Below are positions 12,748-25,500 of a stretch of DNA of 64,000 nt, one piece after another. Origin of the DNA: Paracyclopina nana (Eukaryota > Arthropoda > Copepoda > Cyclopoida > Cyclopettidae); assembly GCA_019096065.1 (NCBI GenBank), contig JAGUCH010000009.1:1746001-1810000 (forward strand). Reading direction: 5' to 3'. The translations under genes and the position numbers were made by a program. Within the stretch, counting starts at the first letter, position 1, and each line of letters opens with the position of its first letter. The notes beneath the pieces were generated by a model. It saw only the letters and a list, made by a program, of their open reading frames with translations. It was not told the DNA's origin and ran no database searches.

Positions 12748-15089
12748 ATGCTTTGCTTCGCAAAGGTTGCAGTGCTCGTTTTGGCTGTTGCCTCGTTGCA
12801 AGTCGTAAATTCCTATCAGCACTGCAGCTCACAAAGGCTGACAGATCACTACTGGTCTCAAGACTTGCAAACATGTCTACCTTGCACAAGATGCCACGAC
12901 CAGAGGCTCATCACCCTAATTGGTTGTGCTCCTGACAAAGACACTCTTTGTGGCACCATAGAAGATCTCAGGTGAGAAAACTGCTTATTTTAAAGCATTA
13001 TGGGATATCCTGCTTTTAAATAGAACCTAAAAATAGATAAATTCTGCGGCTTTTTTGTCGTAGTGTTCATAGCCAAAAATATTATTGGCAAATATTTGTT
13101 CCGCTCCAACTTGTGGTGGCGCCACCGTAGAGGGGGTCAAATTACCATTATAAGAGCGTCGTTTATTGCAAAAATGGCGAGATGGAGCTTTCAATTGCCA
13201 TTTTCGCCACTTGATAGTGAAAAATGCCAAAATGCTTATATGTTCCGAAAAAGCCTTTTATGTAATTTTGCTTCCTCTACGGTGGCGCCATCTAAAGAAA
13301 TAGCAAAAATCAATTTGGCAAAACTCTTGATAGTATATACATAAATAGACTTTTTAATTTGGAATGATGCAGGCATCAATGGCTGTTACCCTCGTTGCAA
13401 AAGGGTGATGACATCACAACTCCCATGCGAGGTAAAACGACGAGGGCAGAAAAAGTAGGCGATGAAGACGAAGTTTTTGGTCGGACTCGCTATGGGCCTC
13501 CAGAGACAGGTGGCAAGAAATACTACGATGCCACTCAGAGGGTCAAGGAGAGTGTGAAGAATGCCTCGGAGAAGAAGAGCGAGTTCCTGCGAAAGCTCCA
13601 GGAAATCGAGCAGATCTCTGTGAGCAAAAAGTCCAAAGAGGAGCAGGACGAGGTCGATGGCATGATCCATTTTGCCCAAGATGAGTACTCGCAAAGTGGC
13701 CAGACACTCCACCAAGATCTGGAGATGATTGAGCAGGAATTGCTTAAGGTGATTTTCAACTTTGTCTCATACATACCAGTATAGTTATACCTTCATAAAT
13801 TGTTTATAATAGGATTCTGAAACGACAACCTCAACAAGTACTCAAAGCTCTTCAAGCACGCGACAACGTTCCTACCAGTCCATCCAGTATTCCACAGCTT
13901 CAATGATGACATCCACCACAGCTTCTTCCATTGGCACTGCAGCAGAGCGAGTGAAGACCACCACACCTAGGCCAACTCCGCCCAACATCTCGGAATGGTT
14001 CAATGGCAACTCCGGAGTGATGGAGGCCGCCACTGAGGATGGCTTTGGCCAGCAGCACTTTTTCGCCACGCGAGAAACGTCGTTCAGCAAGAATAACGAC
14101 GTGTACGGAGCCATAGTTCAGGAGCCAGAAAAAGGTCCGGCCAAGGTTGGCCAAGGACACGACGAATTTGGCCTGCTCACTCATATTCTCTACCGCCAAT
14201 CAGCTCAAGAGGCCAAAATGTAAGATTATTAACTGCTATACTAGTATACTAGATAGGTGTCCGAAGGCGGCGGAGCCTCGGATTTTTCGAGCTATTCCAA
14301 GCTATAAAACTCGGAAGAATTTAGAACATCAAATGAAGAAAGCCTCTCGTGACGTCACACACGTACTAATATAATGCACTTTTTCAATGATAGATTGAAC
14401 GAGGCCGAGAGCTCGTCCACAACCACAAATATGGACGGCGGTGAGCCCACTTACATTGCTCTCAAGCTGGAGCACATCCTGGTTTTGGCAGGCTTCTGTA
14501 TTGGCTTCGGGTTGGTCTTCTGCGTCGGCATCGTCTACATCAAATTCAAGCCCAGGGGATCAGCATTCAAAATGTTGAATAACCAGTCAGCTGGTAAGCA
14601 CATTCATGATTCAGCAAATGAGCCGGCTAACTTTTAATTAAAAAGAATCTCTGTCAGAATAACAAGCTCTCTTCTCTCATTCATGTTTTCCGAGAGCTTG
14701 GAGTTTACTGCAGCTTTCTAAATGACCAAAATGCTTCTTGTGCTCACGCAGCCACTCAAAACAATGACTCGAGCTCATTGTCTTCTGGTGCTTCGTCCTT
14801 CCAACAAACTGACTCGAGACTAACCAGTCTCACAGCTTCCCCGCTGATCTCTCAAGCTCAAAGCCCCATCATCGCTTTACACGGCTCTCAATTATTAGCT
14901 ACGTCGCCCATGCTGAGCGTGCGAGGAGGTAATTTACCTTATATTAATGATAAAAACGTACTTTGCTACTTACGTTTTTCCCCGATAGATGTCAGCCCAA
15001 GCCTGCTAAATGCCCCAGATAGCAGACAAGCCTACGTGGATCAACGAGGCAGGACATTGTTGAAACAAGCGCGTGAATTGCCTGTTTGA
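12748..15089 (+). CDS. wgn: TNF receptor superfamily protein, wengen-like
   Basis: Type I membrane receptor of the TNFR superfamily, 494 residues in six exons: 12748-12971, 13373-13748, 13813-14219, 14394-14593, 14752-14928 and 14989-15089, all in phase. A signal peptide (about 1-22) is followed by a single cysteine-rich domain with six Cys at 26, 43, 46, 49, 60 and 68. Its spacing (CLPCTRC, then CAPDKDTLCG) and the sequence right after it resemble arthropod wengen. A long Ser/Thr/Lys-rich stalk follows, with a charged helical part around residues 110-200. The membrane segment is at about 364-385 and the cytoplasmic tail (about 109 residues) is Ser-rich. No death domain is seen, as expected for wengen, which signals through TRAF to JNK. 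Intron 1 carries a dispersed-repeat copy at 13115-13297. TNFR call firm; the wengen assignment rests on the CRD and domain order only. Confidence 0.78.
13115..13297. repeat. dispersed-repeat copy with inverted GGTGGCGCC ends, TNFR intron 1
   Basis: Begins GGTGGCGCCACCGTAGAGG and ends CCTCTACGGTGGCGCCATCT, so the two ends are inverted repeats around ~145 bp. The interior has AAAAATGCCAAAATG, also found in the 24.7-kb copy (reverse). Shape of a small non-autonomous element. Confidence 0.65.
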
Positions 15090-16296
15090 ACTCTGAAAAA
15101 ATAGGTCTAGTGTAAAACTTTTGAATCCATCTTGATCTCTGTTGTACTACTACACGTTATATAAAAGTACCTTTATGCCAAAAAATGAGGAAATGCCAGC
15201 TGACGACAAAAGAACGGATATTTTGATATAATTATGATGATCTCACTTGTTAATTGGAATTTGGCAGCAGAATTGAATTACTATCTTGTGATGTAAAGAA
15301 GTGAAATAAACTGCTTACTACATAATTGGGCTCAATTGCATTTGTAATTATGCCTCTTTGGCCTTGTCTTTGGCCTTTTAGTAATCAAGTCAAAGGCATG
15401 TTCACGTGGACAGCCTCGCCCGTACTGTAATTGTGGCCTCTGAGGCCGTAATCCGTTTAAACCAATTTCTCGTGTAATGAGGCCAAACGAGGTCAAGCCT
15501 TTGATAAAGGTTATTGCAGTCACTATTCAGATGCTCAAGTATATACGAGGAAAATTCGGCAACAGAATTAATGTTACGAATATCTCACGTCATGGCCATG
15601 CGCTTTGCACGCACTTTGGGCCTGATTTCTGATAATAAAAAATGCTAAATGCATTTTATGGTGTTTGAGACATTTGTCCAAGGTCTCAGAAGGTCCCTTG
15701 ACAATAGGCAAAATATTGCACTATATTTATATGTAAATCATATATAATGAATATTTGATCTAACAAACTAATGAGAAACTCACCCAATTTATTCATGCGA
15801 TAAAAAGCATTTTTTGTAGTCACTAGATATCTAATTGAGACATTTTCAAGCTTTAATAAGTGTCAATTAGGCTAGTAACCCCAAACTAATTGGCATTAGC
15901 ATTTTTTTCCAAAATTGGCCCAACAATTTAATTAATTTAGAGTGTTAAAAATAGCTGTTGTATGAGTCACATATGGTGGTGTCATTGTTGATGTCACTGA
16001 ATTTTAATGCGTTCCCCTGAAGTTTGGATTTCCCGAGAAAATGTGCCACATTCTTTGTTTTTTCTCTGCATAGCTTAATAGCTTAAAATAGCGGATCTTA
16101 CGCAGATCAAGCATTTCTTGGACATGCCTCTGTCACAATTCATTACATGAAGGCATGTGCGAGCAATGAACTACTAAGGTGTGTGCTCGTGCTTACCGCT
16201 GATAAAAAAGTGAAATGAGCAAATAAAAGCAGACTGAGCGTGAAAAGGCCCTCAGTTTCGACTCAAACTCCAAACTGAGCTCATACCTTGATCAGA
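15090..16296. other. intergenic region
   Basis: 3' flank of the receptor gene (AATAAA near 15303) and upstream region of the SLC34 gene. AT-rich, with several GGCC-rich short motifs at 15345-15490 (TTTGGCC and GAGGCC in both orientations). No supported exon. Confidence 0.5.
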
Positions 16297-18422
16297 ATGG
16301 CCAGTAAGGCAAAGCCAATGTTTCTGACCTTCGTGATCAATGCTGCCAAAGCTCTTGGCATCGTTTTCTGCCTCTACTGCTTCATATGCAGCCTCGAGAT
16401 TTTGTCCACTTCCTTCAAGCTTTTGGCTGGCCAAGCAATGGGTAAAAAACTCTTTTCATTATTCAAGGATTTAGACAGCAACTAATTTTCCTCAACTATA
16501 AAGGAGACATCTTTAATGGAGGCTGGTTGGACAATCCTGTGGTGGGATTGATGATTGGCATCCTTGGAACGGTTCTGGTCCAGAGCTCCTCCACGTTCAC
16601 ATCCATCATCGTTGCCGCCATCGGGGCTGGCATGAAAGTCCACATTGCCATCCCAATGATCATGGGTGCAAACATTGGAACGTCAGTGACCAACACGTTG
16701 GTGGCCATGACGCAAATTGGAAACAAGCTCGAATTCGAGAGGGCTTTCTCGGCCGCTACAGTGCACGACATGTTCAACTGGAGCACGGTGCTCCTCCTTT
16801 TCTCAGTTGAGGTATTCGAAAAATTTATCCTTCATGATGGTGATTTGCAAATCTACTACTTCCAAAACAGTGCTTGTTCAAGGCCAGCTTTTTGGAAAGA
16901 CTGACTGACTCAATTGCCACCAAACTGGTCGGTTCCAATTCCACCTCCGGCGCTGAAATTGTCATCTTGGGTTACATCACTGATCCAGTCATCGACTCCA
17001 TCATTGAGGTACATTAATTGGAGCCAATTACCCAACATGCATGCATATCCAGCGCATATTATTTTTAGATTGACAAGTCTGTCCTTGAAAAATGGGCAGC
17101 TAACGAGACGTGCATCGACTGCAGGCTCTTGGCCACGTGCTCAGCCAATTTGACAGCTCCGCCAGCCGATGCTGATTGTGGCTTCTTGTTCCACTTTCCA
17201 CAATTGAGCGACCAAGCCATTGGAGCTATCCTTTTGGCACTGTCTTTGGTGGTGCTCTGCGGCTCGCTGATGGTCATGGTCAAGATTCTCAACTCGGTGT
17301 TACAAGGTAATTTGCGATTTTAGCCGGAAAGTTCCCAGCTGCGACTCACGCAACCTTTCTTTTTCATAGGTGCTATGGCTGATTTGGTGAAACGGTTCCT
17401 CAATCCGAAATTCGACAATAAGAGCATCCAATATTTGTTTGGCTACTGGAACATCCTGCTCGGAGCTGGTGCCACAATTGTGCTTCAGTCAAGTTCCATT
17501 TTCACCTCCACTCTCACTCCAATGGTTGGCATAGGCTTGGTTGACATTGAAACAGTGTACCCCTTGTTCCTTGGCTCCAACATTGGCACCACTTTTACCT
17601 CCTTTTTGGCAGCTCTCACGCAGAGCACCAGCGAGCAGTTCAAAGAGACCATCCAAGGATCTCTGGTGCATTTGTTCTTCAACGTCATTGGAATTCTCAT
17701 TTTCTACCCGGTCCCTTTCATGAGGTAATTTGATTTAATCTCTATGAAATAGGGGACAAAATAACCAGAAATGGATTTTTTTGTTGCCTCAGCGTTTTGG
17801 CGTTTTTGTAAAGGGAACGGTTGGAATAGTCTGCATATTGGCTTGGAAGCGCTCGCGATTCTAGTTGTAAACAAATCGATGCTCCATCTTGCGGATGTTT
17901 TTTCAAGCTGAGCATTTTGTTTCACTTTCAGGTTTCCCATTCCGCTGTGTAAAAAGCTGGGCGCTTTGACCGCCACTTACAGGTGGTTCGCTCTCGTTTA
18001 CATAGGAGGGATGTTTTTTGTCTTACCCCTTCTTTTTGTCGGTCTCACTTTTATTGACGAAGACGGCATTGCCATGTATTGCTTCCTAGCAATAGTTGTC
18101 TTGACCATTTTAGCCATAGTCTGCCTCAACTATCTGCAGTCGCACGATCGACTGCGAGAAAAGTTGCCGCTCACCATCCAAAATTGGTATTTCCTGCCAG
18201 AATTCCTTCGCTCTTTGGAGCCCTACGACAGGTAAAACTAAAAGGAAAATGATGACAATTTATGTTACGCAATTCTCGTAAAGGTTTTTAACTGGACACG
18301 CTTGCTGCAAAAAATGCACGCAATCGCCCGAGCAAGTTGACGATATGGAGAAAGGAGAAAAAATCTGCGTCCAAAACGGGGACTTTGTTTCATTGCAGCA
18401 CATCAATGAAGAAAAGCAGTAG
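16297..18422 (+). CDS. SLC34-family sodium-dependent phosphate cotransporter (NaPi-II type)
   Basis: Imports inorganic phosphate with sodium across the plasma membrane. Seven exons: 16297-16441, 16504-16811, 16871-17008, 17069-17306, 17370-17724, 17932-18231 and 18284-18422, giving 540 residues. Both inverted-repeat halves are present, each with the QSSS signature (LVQSSSTFTS and VLQSSSIFTS) and the GANIGT/GSNIGT motifs. The short extracellular loop between the halves has a Cys cluster and NETC and NLTA sequons. The N-terminus is shorter than in vertebrate SLC34. The tail has a short CC cluster and no long Cys run. The exon 2/3 junction (GAG|GTATTC ... CAG|TGC) was chosen because it alone keeps the frame; an acceptor 12 bp downstream is also possible. 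Intron 5 carries a dispersed-repeat copy. AATAAA is near 18493. Confidence 0.92.
17765..17896. repeat. dispersed-repeat copy in SLC34 intron 5
   Basis: Starts CCAGAAATGGATTTT, contains TTTTGGCGTTTTT and ends GCTCCATCTTGCGGAT. The last 16 bases are identical to 24841-24856. Confidence 0.65.
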
Positions 18423-19575
18423 CTTTAAAAAATTCTTAATTGTACTTGTAATTACTCCCAAATGAGCATCCATTCAGTCTACGCCTCAACGTAATAAAAA
18501 GCTTAAAAGACAGTTATGCATTCGGGTTTTTTTCCTGCCTCAATTCATCATGCATAACATAAAGTGAAGGGGGATGCAGCAGCGGCACAAGGTCAACATG
18601 CTCAACGTTTGGGCTAGTCATCTGGCCTGCTTGAATTTGAATCGAAATTGATCAGGGGATCACGAATAAAAATATACAGGCTCTTGAAGCGGTGCTATGG
18701 TATCACGAAAAAGGCTCAAAAGGCCACCCAAAAATGCATACGACTCGGCCTTGACATACAGCTTTATAAAAAAATAATGAATAGTACTCCTTTTGTGCTA
18801 CGAGATGTTCTGATCCATTAGCTATCTCATTTCATGGACTTCCTCATTCGATTCGTGAGGTACTTAGAATGGTATCCAAAGCATCGCGAGATGATATCGA
18901 GATTTCCCAGTAGCGAACGTACAACATAGGTAGTTCCATGTAGAATATGGCACGCAATCCGAAAATGACTTCGAGTGCACTAAGCCCCACTGCCCCAGGG
19001 TCTTATGCTCGAACATTATAAAACCCAATGTTGACCCAAGTATATATTGAAATTGCGCGCCCTTCGCGCATCACCGAAAAAAGGCACGTTGAGAGACGAT
19101 TATAATTAATTCTACGCGTGGAACAGTGGGAAATCAACCTTGATCTACTTTTTCAGTACGTCAACTCGCTCAAGAATCGCGAGGAAGATGAGCCGCTCCA
19201 CGTGCTTTTTTAACAACTAGCGCCACCTATGGAGCGAAACGCGCAAACTTGGAATTTTCGCTAAAAACTGGGTAATTTTGTCGCGTTTTTTCCCAAACGA
19301 GACAGATGGGTTATGTTGCGAAATGGTGGGATTGAGGTGGTGCGCGCGGCATTTCGTGATTGAGCGCGCGTGAAGCTTTAAGGTAGTAAATGCTGCAGCG
19401 CTCAAAGTTGTAGGTTGCTTCGGCTGCGGCTCACACATGGCCAAAACTCCTTAGTCAACTGCGCGACCTGTAATGGTGAATGGCTGGCCTCCAAAAGCGT
19501 AGCCCACGTGATATCCACTGCTACGCACTGTGCAGTGACTTTTGAGCAAAAATGAGCTGCTAAAAACGATACAGC
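18423..19575. other. intergenic or intronic region upstream of the formin
   Basis: I looked here for the missing N-terminal exons of the INF2-type formin and did not find them. A CTCF-like motif (AGGTGGCGCTAG on the minus strand) lies at 19215-19230. A short ORF after a good acceptor at 19156 ends in a stop after 18 codons and matches nothing. Confidence 0.45.
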
Positions 19576-22500
19576 CAAGATGGACTCCAGAATCGGCTTG
19601 GACTACATTGTCGAAAATGCCGAATACACCACCAAATTGGGAGCCGGTAAGACCACCAAACCACGGCCGGAAATGTCGTTTTCCTTTTTTAATTAATGGC
19701 ACTTTTTCATAGCTCCACTTTTTCCCCCTCTTTTTTGATGCAGTCGTAAAATTTGCGCCAATTAAGGCGCTTTAAAAACACTTTATATACGCTCGTATAA
19801 AACGCTCTGATTCACATTGTTGAGTGACATAAATGCTTTTTGTTCAATATTTGCCAAAGTCCTTTTTTGCCCAGAGTTGCAATGCATCAATGGGACCCAG
19901 CCTTAATAATAATAATACCTCGCGGAGCATGTGTATTTTTATGCGTATCTATAGCGAAAACAGGACATTTTTCCGTCACGACATCGCTATTGTACCGACG
20001 AATTTCACGGCCCTAAAAAAACCGAAATCTACATCCTAGCACATTCATGCGGTGTTCATCTACTCATTGCTTCGTTACTGTACCAAGTGGATGTGAGATT
20101 GTGGATTTTCTCTATATTTAAACAAGTTATAATGCCAAAAAGTACATCTTGGAAAAACTACCGCAATATCGTCGTCAAAACACGAGTTTTCTCAGTTACA
20201 TCGAGAAAAAGTCAATTATTAGAAACCAATTCGAAAATAATCGGACTCGGTGGAATTTGATGACTGCAGCGTCTAGACGATCAATTAAAACTAGGATAAC
20301 CTCAATAGTAATCGTTGATGCAAATTCGCCATTTTTTTGCAGCCCTGGACACGACAAACGTGCAAGTGAAAAAGCAAGTGTTCGAATTATTGTCGGCTTT
20401 GTGCGTGTATTCAGCCGAGGGATACAACCGAGTGCTCGAATCTTTGGAGCACTACAAATCGTTCCGATCTGAGCGGTATCGATTCAAACTCGTCGTCGAT
20501 GAGCTCAAAGAGGCCAAGACCAACGAGTACAAGACGGTGCTCTTGGCCTTCATCAACTGCCTCATCATCTCAACGCCTCAACTGAAGGTAACAATGCTAT
20601 TTTATTGGCAATAATTACGCCAAAATGCAAGGTCGCGCACTTAGGTTCTTGCGCGCATCTCTAATTACACCCGCGCACTTTTTGTTTTCTCATCCCTTGA
20701 TTTAATTAGAGCACTGAATTTTGGTGAGAGTATCTCGCTCTCAACAATTGCTGACCTTTTTATGGGAAAAATTTACTAAGGTACAGCTCAAACTACAGCT
20801 CCGATTGGAGCGGAATTTTGAGGTGTTCATGGTTTCTCGGTACTATAAGAGCTGATTTTGAAATTTATCATGCTAGATGGCGCCACTGTAAGGTAGTACA
20901 GCTGTTTACGCATGGTGCTTTGACGGAAAAGTGTGAAAAAAATCTTTTAAGGTTACGCACTCAAAAGCTGCTAAAAGTTGCCAGTATTTTCATAAAACAG
21001 CCCAAATCACTAGTTACGTGATGAAAAAAGTTTTTATCTGGTAGCGCCATAAAAGCCAACATTATTTAACTCTGCTCTGATTGGTCTAAAAAAAGGCGGA
21101 AAATTTCAAATTACATTGCAATTGAAGAATTTTAGCATTTTCCCGCTTTTTTCTGCTGATTGGCCTGATTTTTTTTTTAACTAAGTAGCATGAAATGTCA
21201 TAGGGATCAAATATTATTTATCGAATTTTTGAGAAATCATATGGGAAGGCCAATTTTTTGGCAAATTTCGAATTGCTATTTAGCTGCCTCTGCAGTGAAC
21301 ATACTACACGGCTTTTCACGCTAGGGTGCGCTGACTGTACTACGTAACAGACGCCATCGTTCCTTATTGCCAAATTCCAAATAAAAAATAGCGTAGCATA
21401 GTATAATAAACGGTGAAACAAAAATGGGCCGATGTCGTGCTACTGTAGGCCGGCCGGCCACCTTTAGGCTGTTTTTTTGGAACTGAGTTTTGAGAACGAT
21501 CTGCTCATCAAAATCAAGAGCTCTAGATTTAATTTCTGCAGGATTTCTTACTCTAGCCTTAAAGCAGTATAGTAGTTGAGTAAGGTTCACACTGATTCTT
21601 TTTTTTAAAGTTTAGTGCGCAAAATTAATTTCTTTTCAAACTTGATCGGGACCTGTCACAACTCCAAAATCAAGCTAAAATAGCGAAAAAACACTAGCAT
21701 GTTTTGCCTGCATTATTTTTAAGATAATGGGATTAATTCTAACGTGACTTTTCTAAGCCGGCCCAAATCTAATCAACTTTTGCTCCATAAACTCAAAACC
21801 TGCTCAGCATCTGCCTTACTTCCCTTCTCTGCTGCTTTGCAATTGTTTGTTCAAGCTCAGTTTGTCACCTCTTGATTGTAGGACCGAAATCGAGTGCGCA
21901 ACGAGTTCATCGGGCTGAAACTGCTCGACGTTCTGAACAACATCCGAGGCCGCAAGTTCGGCGGTGATGACCTGCAAGTGCAGCTTGAAGTGTTTGACGA
22001 GCAGAAGGAGTCTGACGAAGCCCACGTTGAGGGTCCTCATGGCGTGGACCTCAACTCCCACTTGGACGTGTTCTACTCCATTCTCAAGACGGTGCTGGAC
22101 ACGCCGCAAGAAATCCCATTTCTCAGCATACTCCAGCACCTGCTCCGCATCGACCCGAAAGAGCCCGTGAGTGATTTGATTTGGGACACGGCGGAGAGAT
22201 TAGTGCACCGTGCAACGCTGCTCGAAAATAAGGGCGACTCCCAAAGGCTCCTAAGGACACCGAGTCAGCACAAAAGCCTTCACCGGCTCAAGTCGATGGA
22301 CAATGGCCTGCGAAAACACAGTGTTGAAGCTCAAACAAACGGTGCACCTGCAGGTGCAGGTGCAGGTGCACCACCTCCTCCTCCCCCGCCTCCTCCACCT
22401 GGATCAGGTGCACCGCCTCCACCTCCACCTCCACCTGGGTCAGGTGCACCACCTCCTCCGCCACCTCCACCTGGATCAGGTGCACCGCCTCCACCTCCGC

Positions 22501-25500
22501 CTCCTCCACCTGGGTCGGGGCCGCCGCCACCTCCGCCTCCTCCGGGGTCGGGACCGCCTCCACCGCCTCCACCTGGCATGGGGAAAGCTCCACCTGCACC
22601 TGCAGCCACACCGCACCTGCCGCAACTAGAGACGCCCAAGCCGAAGCAGAAAATGCGCACCTTCAATTGGAACAAGTTGCCCGTGAGCAAAATCTGGGGG
22701 AAGAAAAACATTTGGTCGTTGGTCGTGAAGAAGAACGAGAGCTCTCCAAATAAAACAAAGATCGATTTTAACGATATGGAGAGCCTGTTTTGCCAACAGG
22801 CCCCAGCACCTCCACCTGCCAACCAGCCCAACAATGCCAAGGAGGCTGCGGCTACTGATGACCAACGCAAGAAGCAAAAAGATGAGGTAGGCGGCAGCAT
22901 CTGACAATGAGTACTTAGATACGTAGACAGCCCCCGCAAATTGTGTCCCCCTCAAAAACAATTTAGCCGAAACTGCCATTTTTAGAGAGAGCGAAGCGGT
23001 TTTGGTGCAGTCCTCGCAATTATCGTTTTATTCAAGCGGAACTCTGATATTGAAGCTGCGCTCAAATGATCCGAGACGCTGCCTCGGACGCCTAATTACT
23101 TGCAGCGGCCATGGTAGGTCTGCTTAATTGGCTGTATTCGCGGCACCTCAGGGCTCTTTATGTTGATCTTGGCAACCTACAAGCTTTATTACATTATCGT
23201 CGTAAACGTGGCCGCAGATCAAACCACGCGCAATGTTTGATTAGTGGGTAAAATTGATAGGAATTACGACACGTACTCGTACCCGGCAGGAAATGGAGGA
23301 TCATCATACTTGTAGTGAGTGCAGACGTTTTGTGCTAACAAGCCCCTCAACGTAAAAATCATTTAATGTCTTGCTTTAATTTATTGGATTGTTATTGCAC
23401 CGATTCCAGCTCAAATTGAAAGTTGCTGCCAGTTTTTGCCCAATTGCTCGCTAGCAAACCGATTGAACAATTTCCACCCACGCGCACCTATACCAATTTT
23501 TTTCTAGGTCAACTTGCTCGATGGAAAACGCAGCTTGAATATCAACATCTTTTTGCGCCAATTCAGAAGGTATGCGCCAACTCATCTCCAACTTTTTCAG
23601 CATAAGTTTTTTTTGGTGGACCAAGTGTGAAATTTTTTCCCTGTAGCTCCAATGAAGACATCATCCAAATGATCCTCGATGGCGAGCACGACGACTTTGG
23701 CGCGGAGAAATTAAAAGGGCTGATGAAAATTCTGCCCGAAATGGATGAAATCGAAATGCTCAAATCGTTCGATGGGGATAAATCCAAGCTGGGCAACGCC
23801 GAAAAGTTCATCCTTCAGCTTTCCGAAGTGCCCAAGTGAGCATGGAGTATCTCTTTTAAAATATATGAATATGAATATAAGCGATTATTTTGCAGCTACC
23901 GGCTTCGCATCGAGAGCATGTTGCTCAAGGCCGAGTTCGAGGCCAACGTCAGCTTTTTGGAGCCTTCCATCGAGGCCATGCTCAGCGCGGGCGAGGAATT
24001 GATGGCCAGCCAAAAATTGCAGGATCTTTTCTACATGGTTTTGATGGCTGGCAACTTCTTGAATAGCGTGAGTCCCGTCATGCAAAATTAACCAGCTTTT
24101 AATATACGCTGAAAAAAATTAATTTTCTTATAGGGTGGCTATGCTGGCAACGCGGCCGGCATGAAAATCTCCTCGCTCCACAAGTTGAGCGACATCAGGT
24201 CCAACAAGCCCGGCCTCACCATGCTGCACTACGTGGCCTCGCAGGCTGAGAAGTCTCATCCCGAGATCATCAGCCTTCCGGACGACCTCGGCGTCCTGGA
24301 GGACGCGGCCAAGACCTCGCTTGACCAGCTGAGCCTCGAGGTCACCCAACTGGCCAACCAGATCAAGAAGATCCAGACCCAAATGGAGGCGCCCAACACG
24401 CAGGCCGACGTGCGCGAGCAGATGCACGAGTTCCTCGACTACGCCTCGCGTCAAGTGAGCTGCATGCAAGAGGCCATGGACAACCTCAAGCGGACGCAGG
24501 TGGAGCTGGCAGAGTTCTTTTGCGAGGACCCCAACGCCTTCAAGATGGAGGAGTGCTACAAGTCTTTGGGCGGCTTCTGCGCCAAGTTCAAGCAGGCCGT
24601 GACCGAAAACGCGAAGAGGCGCGAGCAGGAGATCCTCGCGGAGCAGCGACGCGTCCTCAGAGAAGCGGAAGAAGAGGCCAAAAAGGCCAAGCTCCAAGGT
24701 AACCAAATCATTTTGACGCCACCACTTTTTGGTGTGAAAATGCCAGAAGTGGATTTTTCCATATGCCTACATTTTGGCATTTTTGACGGTAGAGTGGCGG
24801 AAATCGCATCGCCCAATAATGTCCTTTCACACAAGTCGCAGCTCCATCTTGCGGATTTGTTAGGCGCAGCCGTTTAGAAACGATTTGTCTTGCAAAGGAA
24901 ACGGAAAACACGAATTGGTTAATTCAATGCGCGGTTGATCGCTCGCATCCGCCAATTTAAACGCGTGGTTGCGCAAAAGCAAAAGCTTTTCAGCATTTAC
25001 GCTTTTGGCAAATATATGCAAGAGCAACGCGACGTTACATAAAGCGTCCAAAAATGAAAGAAACGGAACTTTGCAAGGTCACACCATTACTAATCATAGT
25101 CTGCGTATATCCACTACTAGGGATCGGCCAACTTTGGCTCGCAGGTCAAAGGAGGAAGCTCTTTGGTCGCAAAAGTAACTGTGCGTTGTAGCTGAAAACG
25201 CGCGTCGTCGTATATACAGTGTATAATATAAAAAAGGCAATTTTGGGCAGATATGCTGCGTGTTGCGCGCGCTTGCTAGCTATATAGTAGGTTGTAAGCA
25301 TAAGATGGATTTATGCCTGTATATATGTGCTGCAGATGCAGTGCCCAAAACGGCCTGTCGTCGTCGCATCATGACGCTTCTTCCGCGTTCGTAGAATTCA
25401 ACCATTAATAATGGCGACGACGAGCAACAAAGCCAATTCCAAGTCGAATGCGCTGCAATATTGCAAATGACACTTTTCTGCTAATATCTCGTCGAGAACC

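Noticed and set aside
22331..22939. 202-codon Gly-rich minus-strand ORF
   Set aside because: Mirror of the FH1 proline repeats.
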